A stretch of 34,437 nucleotides of DNA from assembly GCF_017994015.1 (NCBI RefSeq), contig NZ_JAGOLP010000035.1, forward strand, positions 1 to 34,437, written 5' to 3'. Position numbers and translations under genes: made by a program. The notes beneath the pieces are model-generated. The model was given only the letters and a program-made list of their open reading frames with translations, did no database searches and was not told the DNA's origin. This stretch comes from Ferrovibrio sp. (lineage in GTDB: Bacteria; Pseudomonadota; Alphaproteobacteria; Ferrovibrionales; Ferrovibrionaceae). Positions 1 through 8,810 of this stretch are shown piece by piece. Numbering within the stretch: the stretch's first letter is position 1; each line of letters opens with the position of its first letter.

Positions 1-2
1 AC

Positions 3-806
3 ATGCACCTGGCCAATGACCTGATAGAGCGCACCAAGGTAAGCCGCCTGCTTTCCGGCTACCGCGATTTCCCGGTGGTGGACCGCGCCAAACTGGCCGC
101 CCTGCTGGTGCGGGTGGCGCAGCTAGTGTCTGATCTGGCGGAAGTGCGGGAACTGGATATCAACCCGCTTTTCGCCGATGCCCAGGGCCTGATCGCGCTG
201 GATGCCCGCATGGTGGTGGCGCCAAGCGTGGTGCAGGGCCATGACCGGCTGGCGATCCGGCCCTATCCGCAGGCGCTTGAGGAAACCGTGCAATTGCGCG
301 ATGGCAGCAGTGTGCGGCTGCGCCCGATCCGGCCCGAGGATGAGCCGGCGCATCAACAATTTGTCGCCCGCGTCTCGCCCGAGGATTTCCGCCTGCGCTT
401 CTTCTCGCCGATGCGCTCGCTGCCGCATGGCGAAATGGCGCGTTTCACCCAGATCGACTATGAGCGCGAGATGGCCTTTATTGCCACGCGGCCCTTGCCT
501 GCCAATACATCTTCAGCTGGCGGCAGTGAAACCCTGGGCGTGGTGCGCGCCATCACCGACCCCGACAACCAGCGCGCCGAATTTGCCGTGCTGGTGCGCA
601 GCGACCTCAAGGGCCTGGGCCTGGGCGACTTGCTGATGCGCAAGATCATCGCCTATTGCCGCCAGCGCGGCACCGGCGAGATCATTGGCGATATCCTGCG
701 CGAGAATCACGCCATGCGCAGCCTGGCCGCCGAATTGGGCTTTGAGACGGTGAGCTCGCTGGGGCCGGATGCGGTGGAAGTGCGGTTGCCACTGCAACGC
801 GGCTGA
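3..806 (+). CDS. Fused ADP-forming acyl-CoA synthetase / GNAT acetyltransferase, C-terminal part (5' end outside window)
   Basis: Only the last 267 codons are present; the reading frame is open to the left edge, so the real start lies upstream. The first ~75 residues look like the end of an ATP-grasp domain of ADP-forming acetyl-CoA synthetases (ELDINPLF followed by LIALDAR). From about residue 95 to the end there is a GNAT N-acetyltransferase domain: it opens with [15 protein letters not shown], has the acetyl-CoA-binding loop region around [15 protein letters not shown], and ends with [13 protein letters not shown]. Known proteins of this architecture (Pat/PatZ-like) acetylate lysines of metabolic enzymes such as acetyl-CoA synthetase. 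Whether the synthetase half is catalytic here cannot be judged because it is mostly outside the window. It is followed 83 bp later by moaA on the same strand. Confidence 0.85.
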   Translation: MHLANDLIERTKVSRLLSGYRDFPVVDRAKLAALLVRVAQLVSDLAEVRELDINPLFADAQGLIALDARMVVAPSVVQGHDRLAIRPYPQALEETVQLRDGSSVRLRPIRPEDEPAHQQFVARVSPEDFRLRFFSPMRSLPHGEMARFTQIDYEREMAFIATRPLPANTSSAGGSETLGVVRAITDPDNQRAEFAVLVRSDLKGLGLGDLLMRKIIAYCRQRGTGEIIGDILRENHAMRSLAAELGFETVSSLGPDAVEVRLPLQRG

Positions 807-889
807 CACCCGGTTGCCCGGAACCGGCAGGAGCACTATGTTGCAGGCATGAGGATGCCCCGCCCCACCACCCGCAAGGCCCCGCCAGC

Positions 890-1900
890 ATGTCTGCCGC
901 TCTGACCCGGGATTTGATCGATCCGTTCGGCCGCCATGTCAGCTATCTGCGCGTGTCGGTCACGGATCGCTGCGATTTCCGCTGCGTCTACTGCATGGCC
1001 GAGGACATGACCTTTCTGCCCAAGGCGGAAGTCCTCAGCCTGGAGGAACTGGACCGGCTATGTGCCGCCTTCATCCGGCAAGGTGTGCGCAAGCTGCGCC
1101 TGACCGGCGGCGAACCGCTGGTGCGACGCGGCATCATGAACCTGATTGACAGTCTGGGGCAGAAACTCGGCCAGGGCCTGGATGAACTGACCCTGACCAC
1201 CAATGGCAGCCAGCTTGAGAAATATGCCGAGGGGCTTTATCGCGCCGGCATGCGGCGCATCAATGTGTCGCTCGACAGCCTGGAGCCGGCGAAATTCACC
1301 GAACTGACGCGCTGGGGCAAACTCGACAAGGTGCTGGCCGGCCTGGCCGCCGCCAAAGCCGCCGGGCTGGCGATCAAGATCAATGCCGTGGCCCTGCGTG
1401 GTGTCAACGACATGGAATTCGACCGCCTGATTGCCTGGTGCGGCGAACAAGGCTTTGATCTGGTGCTGATCGAAGTGATGCCGATGGGCGATATCGGCGA
1501 ACAGCGCGTGGACCAGTATCTGCCGCTTTCGATGGCGCGCAGCCAGATTCAACGCAAGTGGACGCTCGACGAAACCGATTACCGCACCGGCGGCCCGGCG
1601 CGCTATTACACCGTGCGCGAAACCGGGCGCCGGCTCGGCTTCATCACGCCAATGACGCATAATTTCTGCGAAAGCTGCAACCGCGTGCGGCTGACCTGCA
1701 CCGGGCAGCTTTATATGTGCCTGGGCCAGGATGACAGTGCCGATCTGCGTGCACCCTTGCGCGCCTCGGAAAGCGACGAGCGGCTGGATCAGGCCATTCT
1801 GGAAGCCATCGCGCGCAAGCCCAAGGGGCATGATTTTGTCATCGACCGGCGCCGTCCGGCGGTAGCCGTGCCACGCCATATGAGTGTGACCGGCGGCTGA
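890..1900 (+). CDS. moaA: GTP 3',8-cyclase MoaA (molybdenum cofactor biosynthesis)
   Basis: Radical-SAM enzyme of 336 aa that starts molybdopterin synthesis by converting GTP to 3',8-cyclo-7,8-dihydro-GTP. The N-terminal radical-SAM cluster motif CxxxCxxC is at Cys28, Cys32 and Cys35 ([12 protein letters not shown]), followed by the SAM-binding LTGGEPLVR. The second 4Fe-4S cluster motif CX2CX13C is at Cys260, Cys263 and Cys277. The protein ends in the conserved double glycine (VTGG) needed for activity in this family. Length is normal. The ATG at 890 gives the canonical N-terminus ([20 protein letters not shown]). The gene converges on the next one with only 3 bp between the stops. No moaC, moaE or moeA lies nearby. 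Confidence 0.97.
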   Translation: MSAALTRDLIDPFGRHVSYLRVSVTDRCDFRCVYCMAEDMTFLPKAEVLSLEELDRLCAAFIRQGVRKLRLTGGEPLVRRGIMNLIDSLGQKLGQGLDELTLTTNGSQLEKYAEGLYRAGMRRINVSLDSLEPAKFTELTRWGKLDKVLAGLAAAKAAGLAIKINAVALRGVNDMEFDRLIAWCGEQGFDLVLIEVMPMGDIGEQRVDQYLPLSMARSQIQRKWTLDETDYRTGGPARYYTVRETGRRLGFITPMTHNFCESCNRVRLTCTGQLYMCLGQDDSADLRAPLRASESDERLDQAILEAIARKPKGHDFVIDRRRPAVAVPRHMSVTGG

Positions 1901-1903
1901 GCC

Positions 1904-2398
1904 TTATTTCAGTTCGATCTGATGCGCGAAAGTTTCGCCATCCGAGATGGTGAGCTGGCTGTAGCCGAGCAGCCGGATCAGGTCGAGGAAGGTGAACAGG
2001 TCTTCCACCGCAAAATCGCGCAGAAGCTGGCTGGTGCGGGCCACGGCGGTAAGCTGCGCCAGCAGCGCGCGGCCCTGAAACAAACCCCGGAAACCCTGAT
2101 CACCCATCGCCACGATAATCATCTTCTCGGCATCTTCACCCTTGGCGAAAATGGCGAAATTGGGCGGATAGGGCCGCGTCATCTGCTGCTGGGTCAGGCC
2201 GGTGACAAAGGCCAGGCGGGTTTCGCGTGTCGCCTGCGGCAGGACAGTGCCGCGCGCCGTGTAGGCTTCGGTCGAACTGAGCGGCGGGTAGTAATAGCCG
2301 GCATGGCGGCTATCATCGCCGGCCTGCGCCCAGACCGGCAGGGCAGCGAGGCATAACAGTAAAGCCGCCAGCGGCCCGAACAATCCTCCAACACGCAT
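1904..2398 (-). CDS. Small secreted conserved protein of unknown function
   Basis: 164 aa with a clear Sec-type signal peptide: MRVGG, then a hydrophobic stretch [14 protein letters not shown], cleavage probably after AQA near residue 26. The mature part begins with [19 protein letters not shown] and contains an alpha/beta-looking segment ([20 protein letters not shown]) and a helical C-terminal half with a leucine-rich stretch ending in IELK. I do not recognise a catalytic motif. It is convergent with moaA, and I have a memory of similar proteins carrying molybdopterin-related names, but nothing in the sequence supports a cofactor role; I would treat such a name as unproven. It shares a ~120 bp divergent upstream region with the NAD kinase gene. 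Confidence 0.75.
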   Translation of the reverse strand: MRVGGLFGPLAALLLCLAALPVWAQAGDDSRHAGYYYPPLSSTEAYTARGTVLPQATRETRLAFVTGLTQQQMTRPYPPNFAIFAKGEDAEKMIIVAMGDQGFRGLFQGRALLAQLTAVARTSQLLRDFAVEDLFTFLDLIRLLGYSQLTISDGETFAHQIELK

Positions 2399-2517
2399 CC
2401 TGCAATCCCCCGCGCCATGATTCGCCGCCCAGCCAAGGCTGGTCTGCCCCTTGGCTCAGGTTATACTGCCTTTGCCGGTGCTTGCGAGCCGGTGTTTTAC
2501 ACCGGAGCACCGATTCC

Positions 2518-3288
2518 ATGAGCCAAGCTGCACGTATCGCCCTGGTAGCTGCCAAGGGTGGACCGGCCGAGGCGGCGCGCGACCGGCTGGCGACACGCTA
2601 TGAAACTGTAAAACCCGAGGAAGCCGATGTGATCGTGGCCCTGGGCGGCGACGGCTTCATGCTGCAAACCCTGCATCGCCATATGCACCGCAATGTGCCG
2701 ATCTATGGCATGAACCAGGGTACGGTAGGTTTCCTGATGAATGAGTATAGCGAGGAAGACCTGCCGGCCCGGGTCGGCCAGGCCGTGGCCACCACGCTGC
2801 ACCCGCTGCGCATGAAGGTGCAATCCGAATCAGGCGGCGAGCGCGAGGCGCTGGCGATCAACGAAGTGTCGCTGCTGCGCCAGACCCGCCAAGCCGCCAA
2901 GCTGCGCATTTCTGTGGATGGCCGCGTGCGTGTGGATGAACTGATCTGCGATGGCGCCCTGCTCTCCACCCCGGCCGGGTCCACCGCCTATAACCTTTCG
3001 GCACATGGCCCGATCCTGCCGCTTTCCGCCGGGGCGCTGGCTTTGACCCCGATCAGCGCCTTCCGCCCTCGGCGCTGGCGCGGCGCCCTGCTGTCGCGTG
3101 CCGCCCAGGTGAAATTCGAGGTGCTGGATAATTTCAAGCGCCCGGTCAGCGCCACCGCCGACGCCTATGAGGTGCGCGATGTGGTGGAGGTGGAAATCAC
3201 CGAGGAGCGCGCCATCGCCCTGCGCCTGCTGTTCGATCCCGGCCACGATCTGGAAGAGCGTATCCTGGCCGAACAGTTCATGCCCTGA
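2518..3288 (+). CDS. nadK: NAD kinase
   Basis: ATP-NAD kinase (256 aa from the ATG at 2518) that phosphorylates NAD to NADP in the cytoplasm. Family motifs are all visible: GGDG at residues 43-46 ([14 protein letters not shown]), the NxGxxGFL segment ([12 protein letters not shown]), and the nucleotide-binding loop [17 protein letters not shown]. The frame stays open to a TTG at 2482, but that extension is not family-like; the ATG at 2518 follows a GGAG at a workable distance and starts directly with the beta-strand ARIALVA. The gene is monocistronic, divergent from the secreted-protein gene and closed by a strong terminator. Confidence 0.95.
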   Translation: MSQAARIALVAAKGGPAEAARDRLATRYETVKPEEADVIVALGGDGFMLQTLHRHMHRNVPIYGMNQGTVGFLMNEYSEEDLPARVGQAVATTLHPLRMKVQSESGGEREALAINEVSLLRQTRQAAKLRISVDGRVRVDELICDGALLSTPAGSTAYNLSAHGPILPLSAGALALTPISAFRPRRWRGALLSRAAQVKFEVLDNFKRPVSATADAYEVRDVVEVEITEERAIALRLLFDPGHDLEERILAEQFMP

Positions 3289-3300
3289 GAGGGCATAAAA

Positions 3301-3332
3301 AAACGCCGCAGGTTTTACCCTGCGGCGTTTTT
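3301..3332. terminator. Bidirectional rho-independent terminator
   Basis: A 12-bp perfect stem (AAACGCCGCAGG at 3301-3312 with its complement at 3319-3330) encloses a 6-nt loop. It is followed by T's on the plus strand and preceded by an A-run (about 3297-3303) that becomes a T-run on the minus strand. It sits between the convergent NAD kinase and peptide-binding-protein genes, so it can end both transcripts. Confidence 0.9.
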
Positions 3333-3354
3333 CATTCAGCCGAATAAATCCGGC

Positions 3355-4971
3355 TTATTCCTTGCTGACACCGTTGGCCAATGTGTACTGGTCGGCGCGT
3401 GCCTTGTAGACCAGCCCCTTGCGGGTGGCCCAGGGCGTCACTTCGATATGCAGCGGGATCAGGCCGTAATCGTCCAGCGCGATCTTGCTGGCCTTCTGCA
3501 GCAATTCCTCGCGCTTCTTGTCGTCCACGGTCTTGAGCGCCTCCTCCAGCACGGCGTCCATCGCCGGGTTGGAATAGCGGCCCTTATTGGTGGTGCCCAT
3601 GCCCTTTTCGCGATTCGGCGTAGCCACCAGGGCACGCAGCGGATCAGACATTTCGCCCGTGCCGGCGCCCCAGCCAGCCAGATAGGCGGAATACTTGAAC
3701 TCGTCGCGGTTCTTGAAGAACACCGTGCGGGTGACGGCATCCACCTTGGCCTTCACGCCGATGCGGTTCCATTGCGAGGCCACCGCCTGCGCCACTTCGG
3801 CATCGTTGATGTAGCGATCATTCGGCGTGCCGAGCGTGATGGTGAAGCCGTTCGGATAGCCGGCATCGGCCAGCAGCTTCTTGGCCGCATCGGGGTTGTA
3901 CGGATCAAGCTTGGCATCCTTGCGGGTGCCAAACATCGGATAGGGCAGGAAATCGGCTGTCGGCTGGCCCAGGCCTTCCATGATGCGGCTGGTAATCGCT
4001 TCACGGTTGATCGCCTGCGACAAGGCCTGGCGCACCTTCGGGTCCTTCAGCGGGTTCTTGCCGGCCGGCGCATCCGGGATGCCCACCGGGGCGTCGGTGA
4101 AGCTGTCGAGATGGATGTAGATCAGACGGTTGGACACCGCCTGGCTGATCTTCACATTCGGATTCTCGCGCAGCTTCTTCATATCGGCCGGCGGCGGATT
4201 CTCGATCATGTCGACATCGCCGGCAAGCAAGGCGGCAACACGGGCAGCGTCATTCGACATCGGGCGGAAGGTGACTTTCTCCCATTTCGGCTTGCCGCCC
4301 CAGTAATCATTGTTGGCGGCCAGCACCAGGCGGTTGCCACGCACCCATTCGCTATACTTGTAGGGGCCGGTGCCGATCAGGCCTTCGCCCTTCGACAGGC
4401 CTTCCGTGGTCAGACCTTCGGCCACGTCGGCCTTGGCCGCTTTCGACGACATGATGTAGACGCGGCTCATATCGGTCGGCAGCAGCGGATAAGGATTGGC
4501 GGTGGTGAGCTGAACGGTGTGATCGTCCACCACCTTGATGTTGGTGATCGGGCGCGTGTAGATCGACAGCGAAGACGGGCTGTTCGGCACCTTCGGCGGG
4601 CGGTTCAGCGAGAACACCACATCGGCAGCGGTGAAGGGCGATCCGTCATGGAACTTGACGCCCTTGCGCAGCTTGAATTCCCAGGTGGTTTCGCTGATCG
4701 GCTTCCAGCTTTCAGCCAGGCCGGGCGCCAGTTTCTGATTCTCGTCCTGCTGCAACAGGGCATCAAAAAGATGGGCGGCGATCTGATGGTTCGGGCCGAG
4801 ATTATGGTAATGCGGGTCAAGCGCGCTGGGTTCGGCCGACAGGCCGATCTTCAGCTCCTGGGCCAGCGCCTGGCCGATGCCCGGGGCAATGCCGGCCACA
4901 GCCAGGCCAAGACCGAACAGGGCCGTGGAGGCCAGATAATTGAAGGACCGGCGGGTCGGGTGACGTTGCAT
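3355..4971 (-). CDS. ABC transporter substrate-binding protein, family 5 (peptide/nickel type)
   Basis: 538-aa periplasmic solute-binding protein of the SBP_bac_5 family. The N-terminus carries a twin-arginine-like signal (TRRSFNYLAS), a hydrophobic stretch and a probable cleavage after ALA near residue 38; the mature protein starts ELKIGLSAEPSALDPH, typical of the family. Other family features are the LAESWKPIS and KFHDGSPFTAADVVFSL segments and the GTGPYKYSEW segment. Substrates of this family include di/oligopeptides, opines and glycosides; the sequence does not tell which. There are no permease or ATPase genes of the Dpp/Opp type next to it, so its membrane partners must be encoded elsewhere. 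Confidence 0.93.
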   Translation of the reverse strand: MQRHPTRRSFNYLASTALFGLGLAVAGIAPGIGQALAQELKIGLSAEPSALDPHYHNLGPNHQIAAHLFDALLQQDENQKLAPGLAESWKPISETTWEFKLRKGVKFHDGSPFTAADVVFSLNRPPKVPNSPSSLSIYTRPITNIKVVDDHTVQLTTANPYPLLPTDMSRVYIMSSKAAKADVAEGLTTEGLSKGEGLIGTGPYKYSEWVRGNRLVLAANNDYWGGKPKWEKVTFRPMSNDAARVAALLAGDVDMIENPPPADMKKLRENPNVKISQAVSNRLIYIHLDSFTDAPVGIPDAPAGKNPLKDPKVRQALSQAINREAITSRIMEGLGQPTADFLPYPMFGTRKDAKLDPYNPDAAKKLLADAGYPNGFTITLGTPNDRYINDAEVAQAVASQWNRIGVKAKVDAVTRTVFFKNRDEFKYSAYLAGWGAGTGEMSDPLRALVATPNREKGMGTTNKGRYSNPAMDAVLEEALKTVDDKKREELLQKASKIALDDYGLIPLHIEVTPWATRKGLVYKARADQYTLANGVSKE

Positions 4972-5091
4972 CGTTGTGAACCTCTCCTGTCTATGGCGCG
5001 TTTATGCGCCGGTTAACCAGAGATTGCCTGACTCATACGCGCACTGACAAGAGGCGCGTGCCGCCCGGGCGTCGATTCCGCCGGCTATTCC

Positions 5092-5745
5092 CTATACGGC
5101 CAGTCCAACCGGGCAGGCCACGCCGGTGCCGCCCAGGCCACAATAACCCCCCGGATTCTTCGCCAGATATTGCTGATGATATTCCTCGGCATAGTAGAAA
5201 TCCGGCGCATCAAGAATTTCGGTGCTGATCTTGCCCCGGCCGGCTGCCTTCAGCGCTGCCTGATAGCTGGCCAGCGACGCCTCTGCCGCCGCCCGCTGCG
5301 CAGCCGAAAACACATAGATGCCGGAGCGATATTGTGTGCCCACATCATTGCCCTGGCGCATGCCCTGGGTCGGATCATGGTTTTCCCAGAAAGTCTTGAG
5401 CAGCGCGCCGTAGCTGACCTTTACCGGATCGAACACCGCCAGCACCACTTCGTTATGCCCGGTCTGGCCGCTGCACACTTCCTCATAGGTCGGATTTGGT
5501 GTGAAACCGGCGGCATAGCCCACCGCGGTGCTGAACACACCCGGCAATTGCCAGAATTTGCGCTCGGCACCCCAGAAACAACCCAGGCCGAACATCGCCT
5601 GCTCCAGCCCCTCGGGAAACGGCGCCTTGATCGGGTTGCCGTTGACAAAATGCCGGGCCGGCACGCGCATCGCCTCGGCCCTGCCTTTCAGGGCGCGGCT
5701 CGGCTCGGGCAGGGTCACCTTGTGGCGCGACGTCATGAAAAACAT
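5092..5745 (-). CDS. msrA: Peptide methionine (S)-S-oxide reductase MsrA
   Basis: 217 aa. Reduces methionine-S-sulfoxide in oxidised proteins. The active-site motif GCFWGAE holds catalytic Cys56, and the C-terminal resolving cysteines are at Cys202 (GYCGLGG) and Cys211 (VACPVGL), so this is the multi-cysteine, thioredoxin-recycled form. The ~45 residues before the catalytic domain are typical of the longer MsrA proteins. The start is well supported by a GGGAG ribosome-binding site 8-12 bp upstream of the ATG at 5745. It is divergent from the DMT transporter gene, with ~180 bp between the start codons. Confidence 0.96.
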   Translation of the reverse strand: MFFMTSRHKVTLPEPSRALKGRAEAMRVPARHFVNGNPIKAPFPEGLEQAMFGLGCFWGAERKFWQLPGVFSTAVGYAAGFTPNPTYEEVCSGQTGHNEVVLAVFDPVKVSYGALLKTFWENHDPTQGMRQGNDVGTQYRSGIYVFSAAQRAAAEASLASYQAALKAAGRGKISTEILDAPDFYYAEEYHQQYLAKNPGGYCGLGGTGVACPVGLAV

Positions 5746-5929
5746 CGGGTTTCTCCCTTGAAATGGTGGTCATAGCTTGGCGCGGCCAGCCCTGAGGTCA
5801 AGCACCTATTCCGTTGACAAGCGCGTTACAACCTCTGGCGAGCCGGCCGCGAAGGGAGTAGATTGCATACAAACAATCATCCTGTCTCGCTCGCGCCTGC
5901 GCGTCGGTTCCTCTCACTCTGCTGAAATC

Positions 5930-6847
5930 ATGATTTCCCCTGCCCTGCTGTTTGGCCATGGCAATCGTCGCGGCATCACCTCGATGGTTATCGGCATGGT
6001 GCTGTTTGTTGGCAATGACGTGTTGATCAAGCTGGCCAGCGAAACCGCCTCGCTGGGCCAGATCATGCTGGTGCGCGGCGCCTTCGCCAATGCCGCCATC
6101 CTGCTGCTGCTGTGGGGCAACGGCCTGTTGCCGCAATTGCCGCTGCTGTTCAACCGCGTGGTGCTGGCACGCGGCATCCTCGACCTGCTCGCCTCGGGCT
6201 TCTACCTGCTGGCCTTGTTCAACATGCCGATTGCCAATAGCAGCGCCATCGGCATGACCTCGCCCTTGCTGATGACCGCGGTGGCCGCGCTGTTCCTCAA
6301 GGAAACCGTGGGCTGGCGGCGCTGGACTGCCATCGTCTGCGGCTTTGGCGGTGTGCTGCTGATCGTGCAGCCGCGCGCCGAGGGCTTCAATTCCTGGTCG
6401 CTGCTGGCGGTGATTTCGGTGGTGTTCATTGTTGCCCGCGACCTAACCACCCGCCGCGTCGGCATCGGCATCCCGTCACTGATCGTTACCGCCGGCACCT
6501 CAATTCTGGTGATGCTGGGCGGCGGCGCGCTCACGCTCAGTCAGGGCTGGCAGCCGATGTCGCTACACGCCACTTTGCTGCTCGCCGTGGCCGCGTTTTT
6601 CCTGATCGGCGGCTACCAGTTGATCATCGACGCCATGCGGCATGGCGAATTGTCGCTGGTCGGGCCGTTCCGCTATACCGCGCTGGTTTTCTCGCTGCTG
6701 GGCGGCTACCTGGTCTGGGGCGATATACCAAACCTGCTGGCCTGGGCCGGCATCGCCACCGTGGTCGGCTCCGGCCTCTATGTGCTGCACCGCGAGCGTT
6801 TGCGCCAGCGCAACCTGCTGGCGCTATCCACCAAAACAGCGATCTGA
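5930..6847 (+). CDS. EamA/DMT-family transporter
   Basis: 305 aa from the ATG at 5930, the usual size for a ten-helix drug/metabolite transporter built of two EamA repeats. The first hydrophobic helix (SMVIGMVLFVGNDVLIKLA) is followed by the typical LVRGAFA segment, FYLLALFNMPIANSSAI, TSPLLMTAVAALFLKE and GFGGVLLIVQP. The second repeat includes GPFRYTALVFSLLGGYLVWGD. The frame extends upstream to a TTG at 5777, but that extra 51 residues are polar and not family-like. Members export amino acids, riboflavin, purines or SAM; substrate is not predictable here. The stop lies 8 bp from that of the convergent PAS gene. Confidence 0.88.
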   Translation: MISPALLFGHGNRRGITSMVIGMVLFVGNDVLIKLASETASLGQIMLVRGAFANAAILLLLWGNGLLPQLPLLFNRVVLARGILDLLASGFYLLALFNMPIANSSAIGMTSPLLMTAVAALFLKETVGWRRWTAIVCGFGGVLLIVQPRAEGFNSWSLLAVISVVFIVARDLTTRRVGIGIPSLIVTAGTSILVMLGGGALTLSQGWQPMSLHATLLLAVAAFFLIGGYQLIIDAMRHGELSLVGPFRYTALVFSLLGGYLVWGDIPNLLAWAGIATVVGSGLYVLHRERLRQRNLLALSTKTAI

Positions 6848-6855
6848 CGCGGCCG

Positions 6856-7347
6856 CTAAACCAGAAAATACTGCCCGGCCATCACCTGTTCGATGGCATC
6901 ACCACGCCCCAGCGGCAGCATAACCCCCTCATAATTAAGCTGCCGGCCATCCTGGATCAGCCGGCGATAGCGCCGGAATGGCCGCCGCGCCAGCACCACC
7001 TCGTTATACGAACGGTTGAGATAATCGCGGTATTCCGGCACGGGCCAATCGTCCAGCGTCTTGCCGGTCATATCAAAACCGAACCAGTGTACAAAGCTGG
7101 TGCCGAACATGCGGTATTTGAATACCGGCATCCCGCCGCCCGGCCTGGGATGCAGTTCCAGGATGGCGATATGGCCCAGCACCGGACGCATTTCCAGCAC
7201 ATCCAGCTCGGCGCGCGCCGGCCAGAGCCGATTGCCACGCTTTTCCAGCCAGTAATCCGCCAGCCAGCGCAAGGCCGGCAATTGCACATCCGCCAGGGTG
7301 TTGCGCAACTGCTCCGAAATTGCGTCGCCGGCATATTCCATTTCCAT
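6856..7347 (-). CDS. PAS-domain (PAS_5-type) protein
   Basis: 163 aa, soluble. The core fold covers roughly residues 25-155: a helical ALRWLADYWLEKRG segment, WPARAELDVLEMRPVLGHIAILE, a strand pair with FKYRMFGTSF, the loop FGFDMTGKTLDDWP, and a final strand pair around LIQDGRQLNYEGVMLPL. This pattern matches the short stand-alone PAS_5 proteins that are frequent in Rhodospirillales-like alphaproteobacteria and often occur in several copies per genome. No output domain is fused, so it probably works as a sensor partner or has another role; ligand unknown. It is divergent from the aldolase gene. Confidence 0.75.
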   Translation of the reverse strand: MEMEYAGDAISEQLRNTLADVQLPALRWLADYWLEKRGNRLWPARAELDVLEMRPVLGHIAILELHPRPGGGMPVFKYRMFGTSFVHWFGFDMTGKTLDDWPVPEYRDYLNRSYNEVVLARRPFRRYRRLIQDGRQLNYEGVMLPLGRGDAIEQVMAGQYFLV

Positions 7348-7392
7348 GGTTCCGGTTTACCCCAGGCCCCGGCATAAGCCAAGGGCAAGGCC

Positions 7393-7406
7393 GCCGGTCA
7401 ACCGGC
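7393..7406. promoter_or_regulatory. Inverted repeat in the PAS/fba divergent region
   Basis: GCCGGT and its exact complement ACCGGC are separated by 2 nt. The repeat lies ~45 bp upstream of the PAS gene start and ~90 bp upstream of the aldolase start, where an operator could sit. In GC-rich DNA such a repeat can occur by chance. Confidence 0.25.
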
Positions 7407-7497
7407 CGGTGCAAGGGACTGGATATGGCAGCGGTTTTGCAATAAGTTCCGCCCGCCCGGAGGGACCCGGGTTAAATCATTTCTTCGGAGGATAATC

Positions 7498-8562
7498 ATG
7501 GCGTTGGTGTCGATGCGGCAGCTTCTGGATCATGCAGCCGAGCATGGCTACGGTTTGCCGGCTTTCAACGTCAACAACATGGAGCAGGTGCGCGCCATCA
7601 TGGAGGCGGCCAACGCCACCAACAGCCCGGTGATCCTGCAAGGTTCGGCTGGCGCGCGCAAATATGCCGGCGAGCATTTCCTGCGCCATCTGGTGGTGGC
7701 GGCGGTGGAAGCTTTTCCGCATATCCCGGTGGTGATGCATCAGGACCATGGCGCCTCGCCGGCAATCTGCATCGCGGCGATCCGCTCGGGCTTTTCCAGC
7801 GTGATGATGGATGGTTCGCTGGAGGAAGACGCCAAGACCCCGTCCGACTATGCCTACAATGTCGCTGTCACCCGCAAGGTGACCGAACTGGCGCATAGCA
7901 TCGGCGTCACCGTTGAAGGCGAACTGGGCTGCCTCGGCTCGCTCGAAACCATGCGCGGCGACAAGGAAGACGGCCATGGCGCCGAGGGCACCATGACCCG
8001 CGAAATGCTGCTCACCGATCCGGATGAAGCGGCCAATTTTGTCGCCGAAACCCAGTGTGACGCGCTCGCCATCGCCATCGGCACCTCGCATGGCGCCTAT
8101 AAATTCTCGCGTCAGCCGACCGGCGACATCCTGGCGATTGACCGCATCAAGGAAATCAACAAGCGCATCCCCAACACCCATCTGGTGATGCACGGCTCCT
8201 CCTCGGTGCCGCAGGAATTGCTCGCCGAGATTCGCCAATATGGCGGCGACCTGAAGGAAACCTACGGCGTGCCGGTGAAGGAGATCCAGGAGGCCATCAA
8301 GTATGGCGTGCGCAAGGTGAATATCGACACCGATATCCGCCTCGCCATGACCGCCGCGATCCGCAAGCATCTGGCAACCAAGCCGAGCGAATTTGATCCG
8401 CGCAAGTACCTCGCCGATGCCCAGAAGGCCGCCACCGAAGTGTGCAAGGCGCGCTACATCTCGTTTGGCTGCGAAGGCATGGCCAGCAAGATAAAGCCGC
8501 TCGACCTGGAAGAAATGGCCAAGCGCTATGCCAGCGGCGCGCTGAAGCAGACAGTGAACTGA
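7498..8562 (+). CDS. fba: Class II fructose-bisphosphate aldolase (Calvin-cycle subtype)
   Basis: 354 aa. Reversibly condenses dihydroxyacetone phosphate and glyceraldehyde-3-phosphate in glycolysis/gluconeogenesis. It begins [27 protein letters not shown], characteristic of the class II type. Metal and substrate residues are visible in [27 protein letters not shown] and the phosphate-binding MHGSSSVP. The GGAGG ribosome-binding site at 7486-7490 is well placed. Despite the subtype name there are no Calvin-cycle genes (rbcL, prk) around it. It is monocistronic and ends at a strong terminator. Confidence 0.97.
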   Translation: MALVSMRQLLDHAAEHGYGLPAFNVNNMEQVRAIMEAANATNSPVILQGSAGARKYAGEHFLRHLVVAAVEAFPHIPVVMHQDHGASPAICIAAIRSGFSSVMMDGSLEEDAKTPSDYAYNVAVTRKVTELAHSIGVTVEGELGCLGSLETMRGDKEDGHGAEGTMTREMLLTDPDEAANFVAETQCDALAIAIGTSHGAYKFSRQPTGDILAIDRIKEINKRIPNTHLVMHGSSSVPQELLAEIRQYGGDLKETYGVPVKEIQEAIKYGVRKVNIDTDIRLAMTAAIRKHLATKPSEFDPRKYLADAQKAATEVCKARYISFGCEGMASKIKPLDLEEMAKRYASGALKQTVN

Positions 8563-8590
8563 TCCAGCCTCACCAGCGGGCGACAATCAG

Positions 8591-8617
8591 GCCGGGGGCA
8601 ACACCCCCGGCTTTTTT
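8591..8617 (+). terminator. Rho-independent terminator of fba
   Basis: Perfect 8-bp GC stem (GCCGGGGG at 8591-8598, CCCCCGGC at 8604-8611), 5-nt loop, then six T's at 8612-8617, located 29 bp after the aldolase stop codon. Confidence 0.93.
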
Positions 8618-8652
8618 GTGCCGCTTTTTCTGCCCAGGGGTGGCGGGAAAAC

Positions 8653-8681
8653 TTGACAGGGCGGCCCCATCCCCCTATGTC
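8653..8681 (+). promoter_or_regulatory. Promoter of the tRNA-Met gene
   Basis: A perfect -35 hexamer TTGACA (8653-8658) is followed after 16-17 bp by CTATGT/TATGTC as the -10 element. The tRNA begins at 8706, about 25 bp beyond the -10. The fba terminator lies just upstream, so the tRNA needs its own promoter. Confidence 0.6.
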
Positions 8682-8705
8682 TGCCGCCGCGCCTGAGGCT
8701 GCCGT

Positions 8706-8780
8706 GGCGGGGTAGCTCAGTGGTAGAGCAAAGGACTCATAAGCCTTGGGTCGGCGGTTCAATCCCGCCCCCCGCTACCA
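8706..8780 (+). tRNA. tRNA-Met (anticodon CAT)
   Basis: 75 nt including an encoded CCA. Acceptor stem GGCGGGG/CCCCGCT has a G1-U72 wobble; D arm GCTC/GAGC with a 7-nt loop; anticodon loop CTCATAA; variable loop GGGTC; T arm GGCGG-TTCAATC-CCGCC. The anticodon stem AAGGA/GCCTT carries an A31-G39 mismatch. CAT is shared by elongator Met, initiator Met and the lysidine-modified Ile2 tRNA. G1-U72 argues against an initiator, which has an unpaired 1-72 position; elongator Met is more likely than Ile2, but a covariance-model call is needed to separate them. Confidence 0.93.
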
Positions 8781-8810
8781 GCCTCGGCGCTGATTTCCCC
8801 CAAATTCCGA

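Noticed and set aside
4995..5010. Short hairpin GGCGC/GCGCC upstream of the peptide-binding protein gene
   Set aside because: Only 5 bp and no T-run; probably chance.
3448..5016. 522-codon plus-strand frame opposite the peptide-binding protein
   Set aside because: The minus-strand gene has an intact signal peptide and family motifs; the opposite frame is an Arg/His/Gly-rich shadow.
7477..8586. 369-codon minus-strand frame opposite fba
   Set aside because: Fully overlaps the aldolase gene, which has intact catalytic motifs, an RBS and a terminator on the plus strand.
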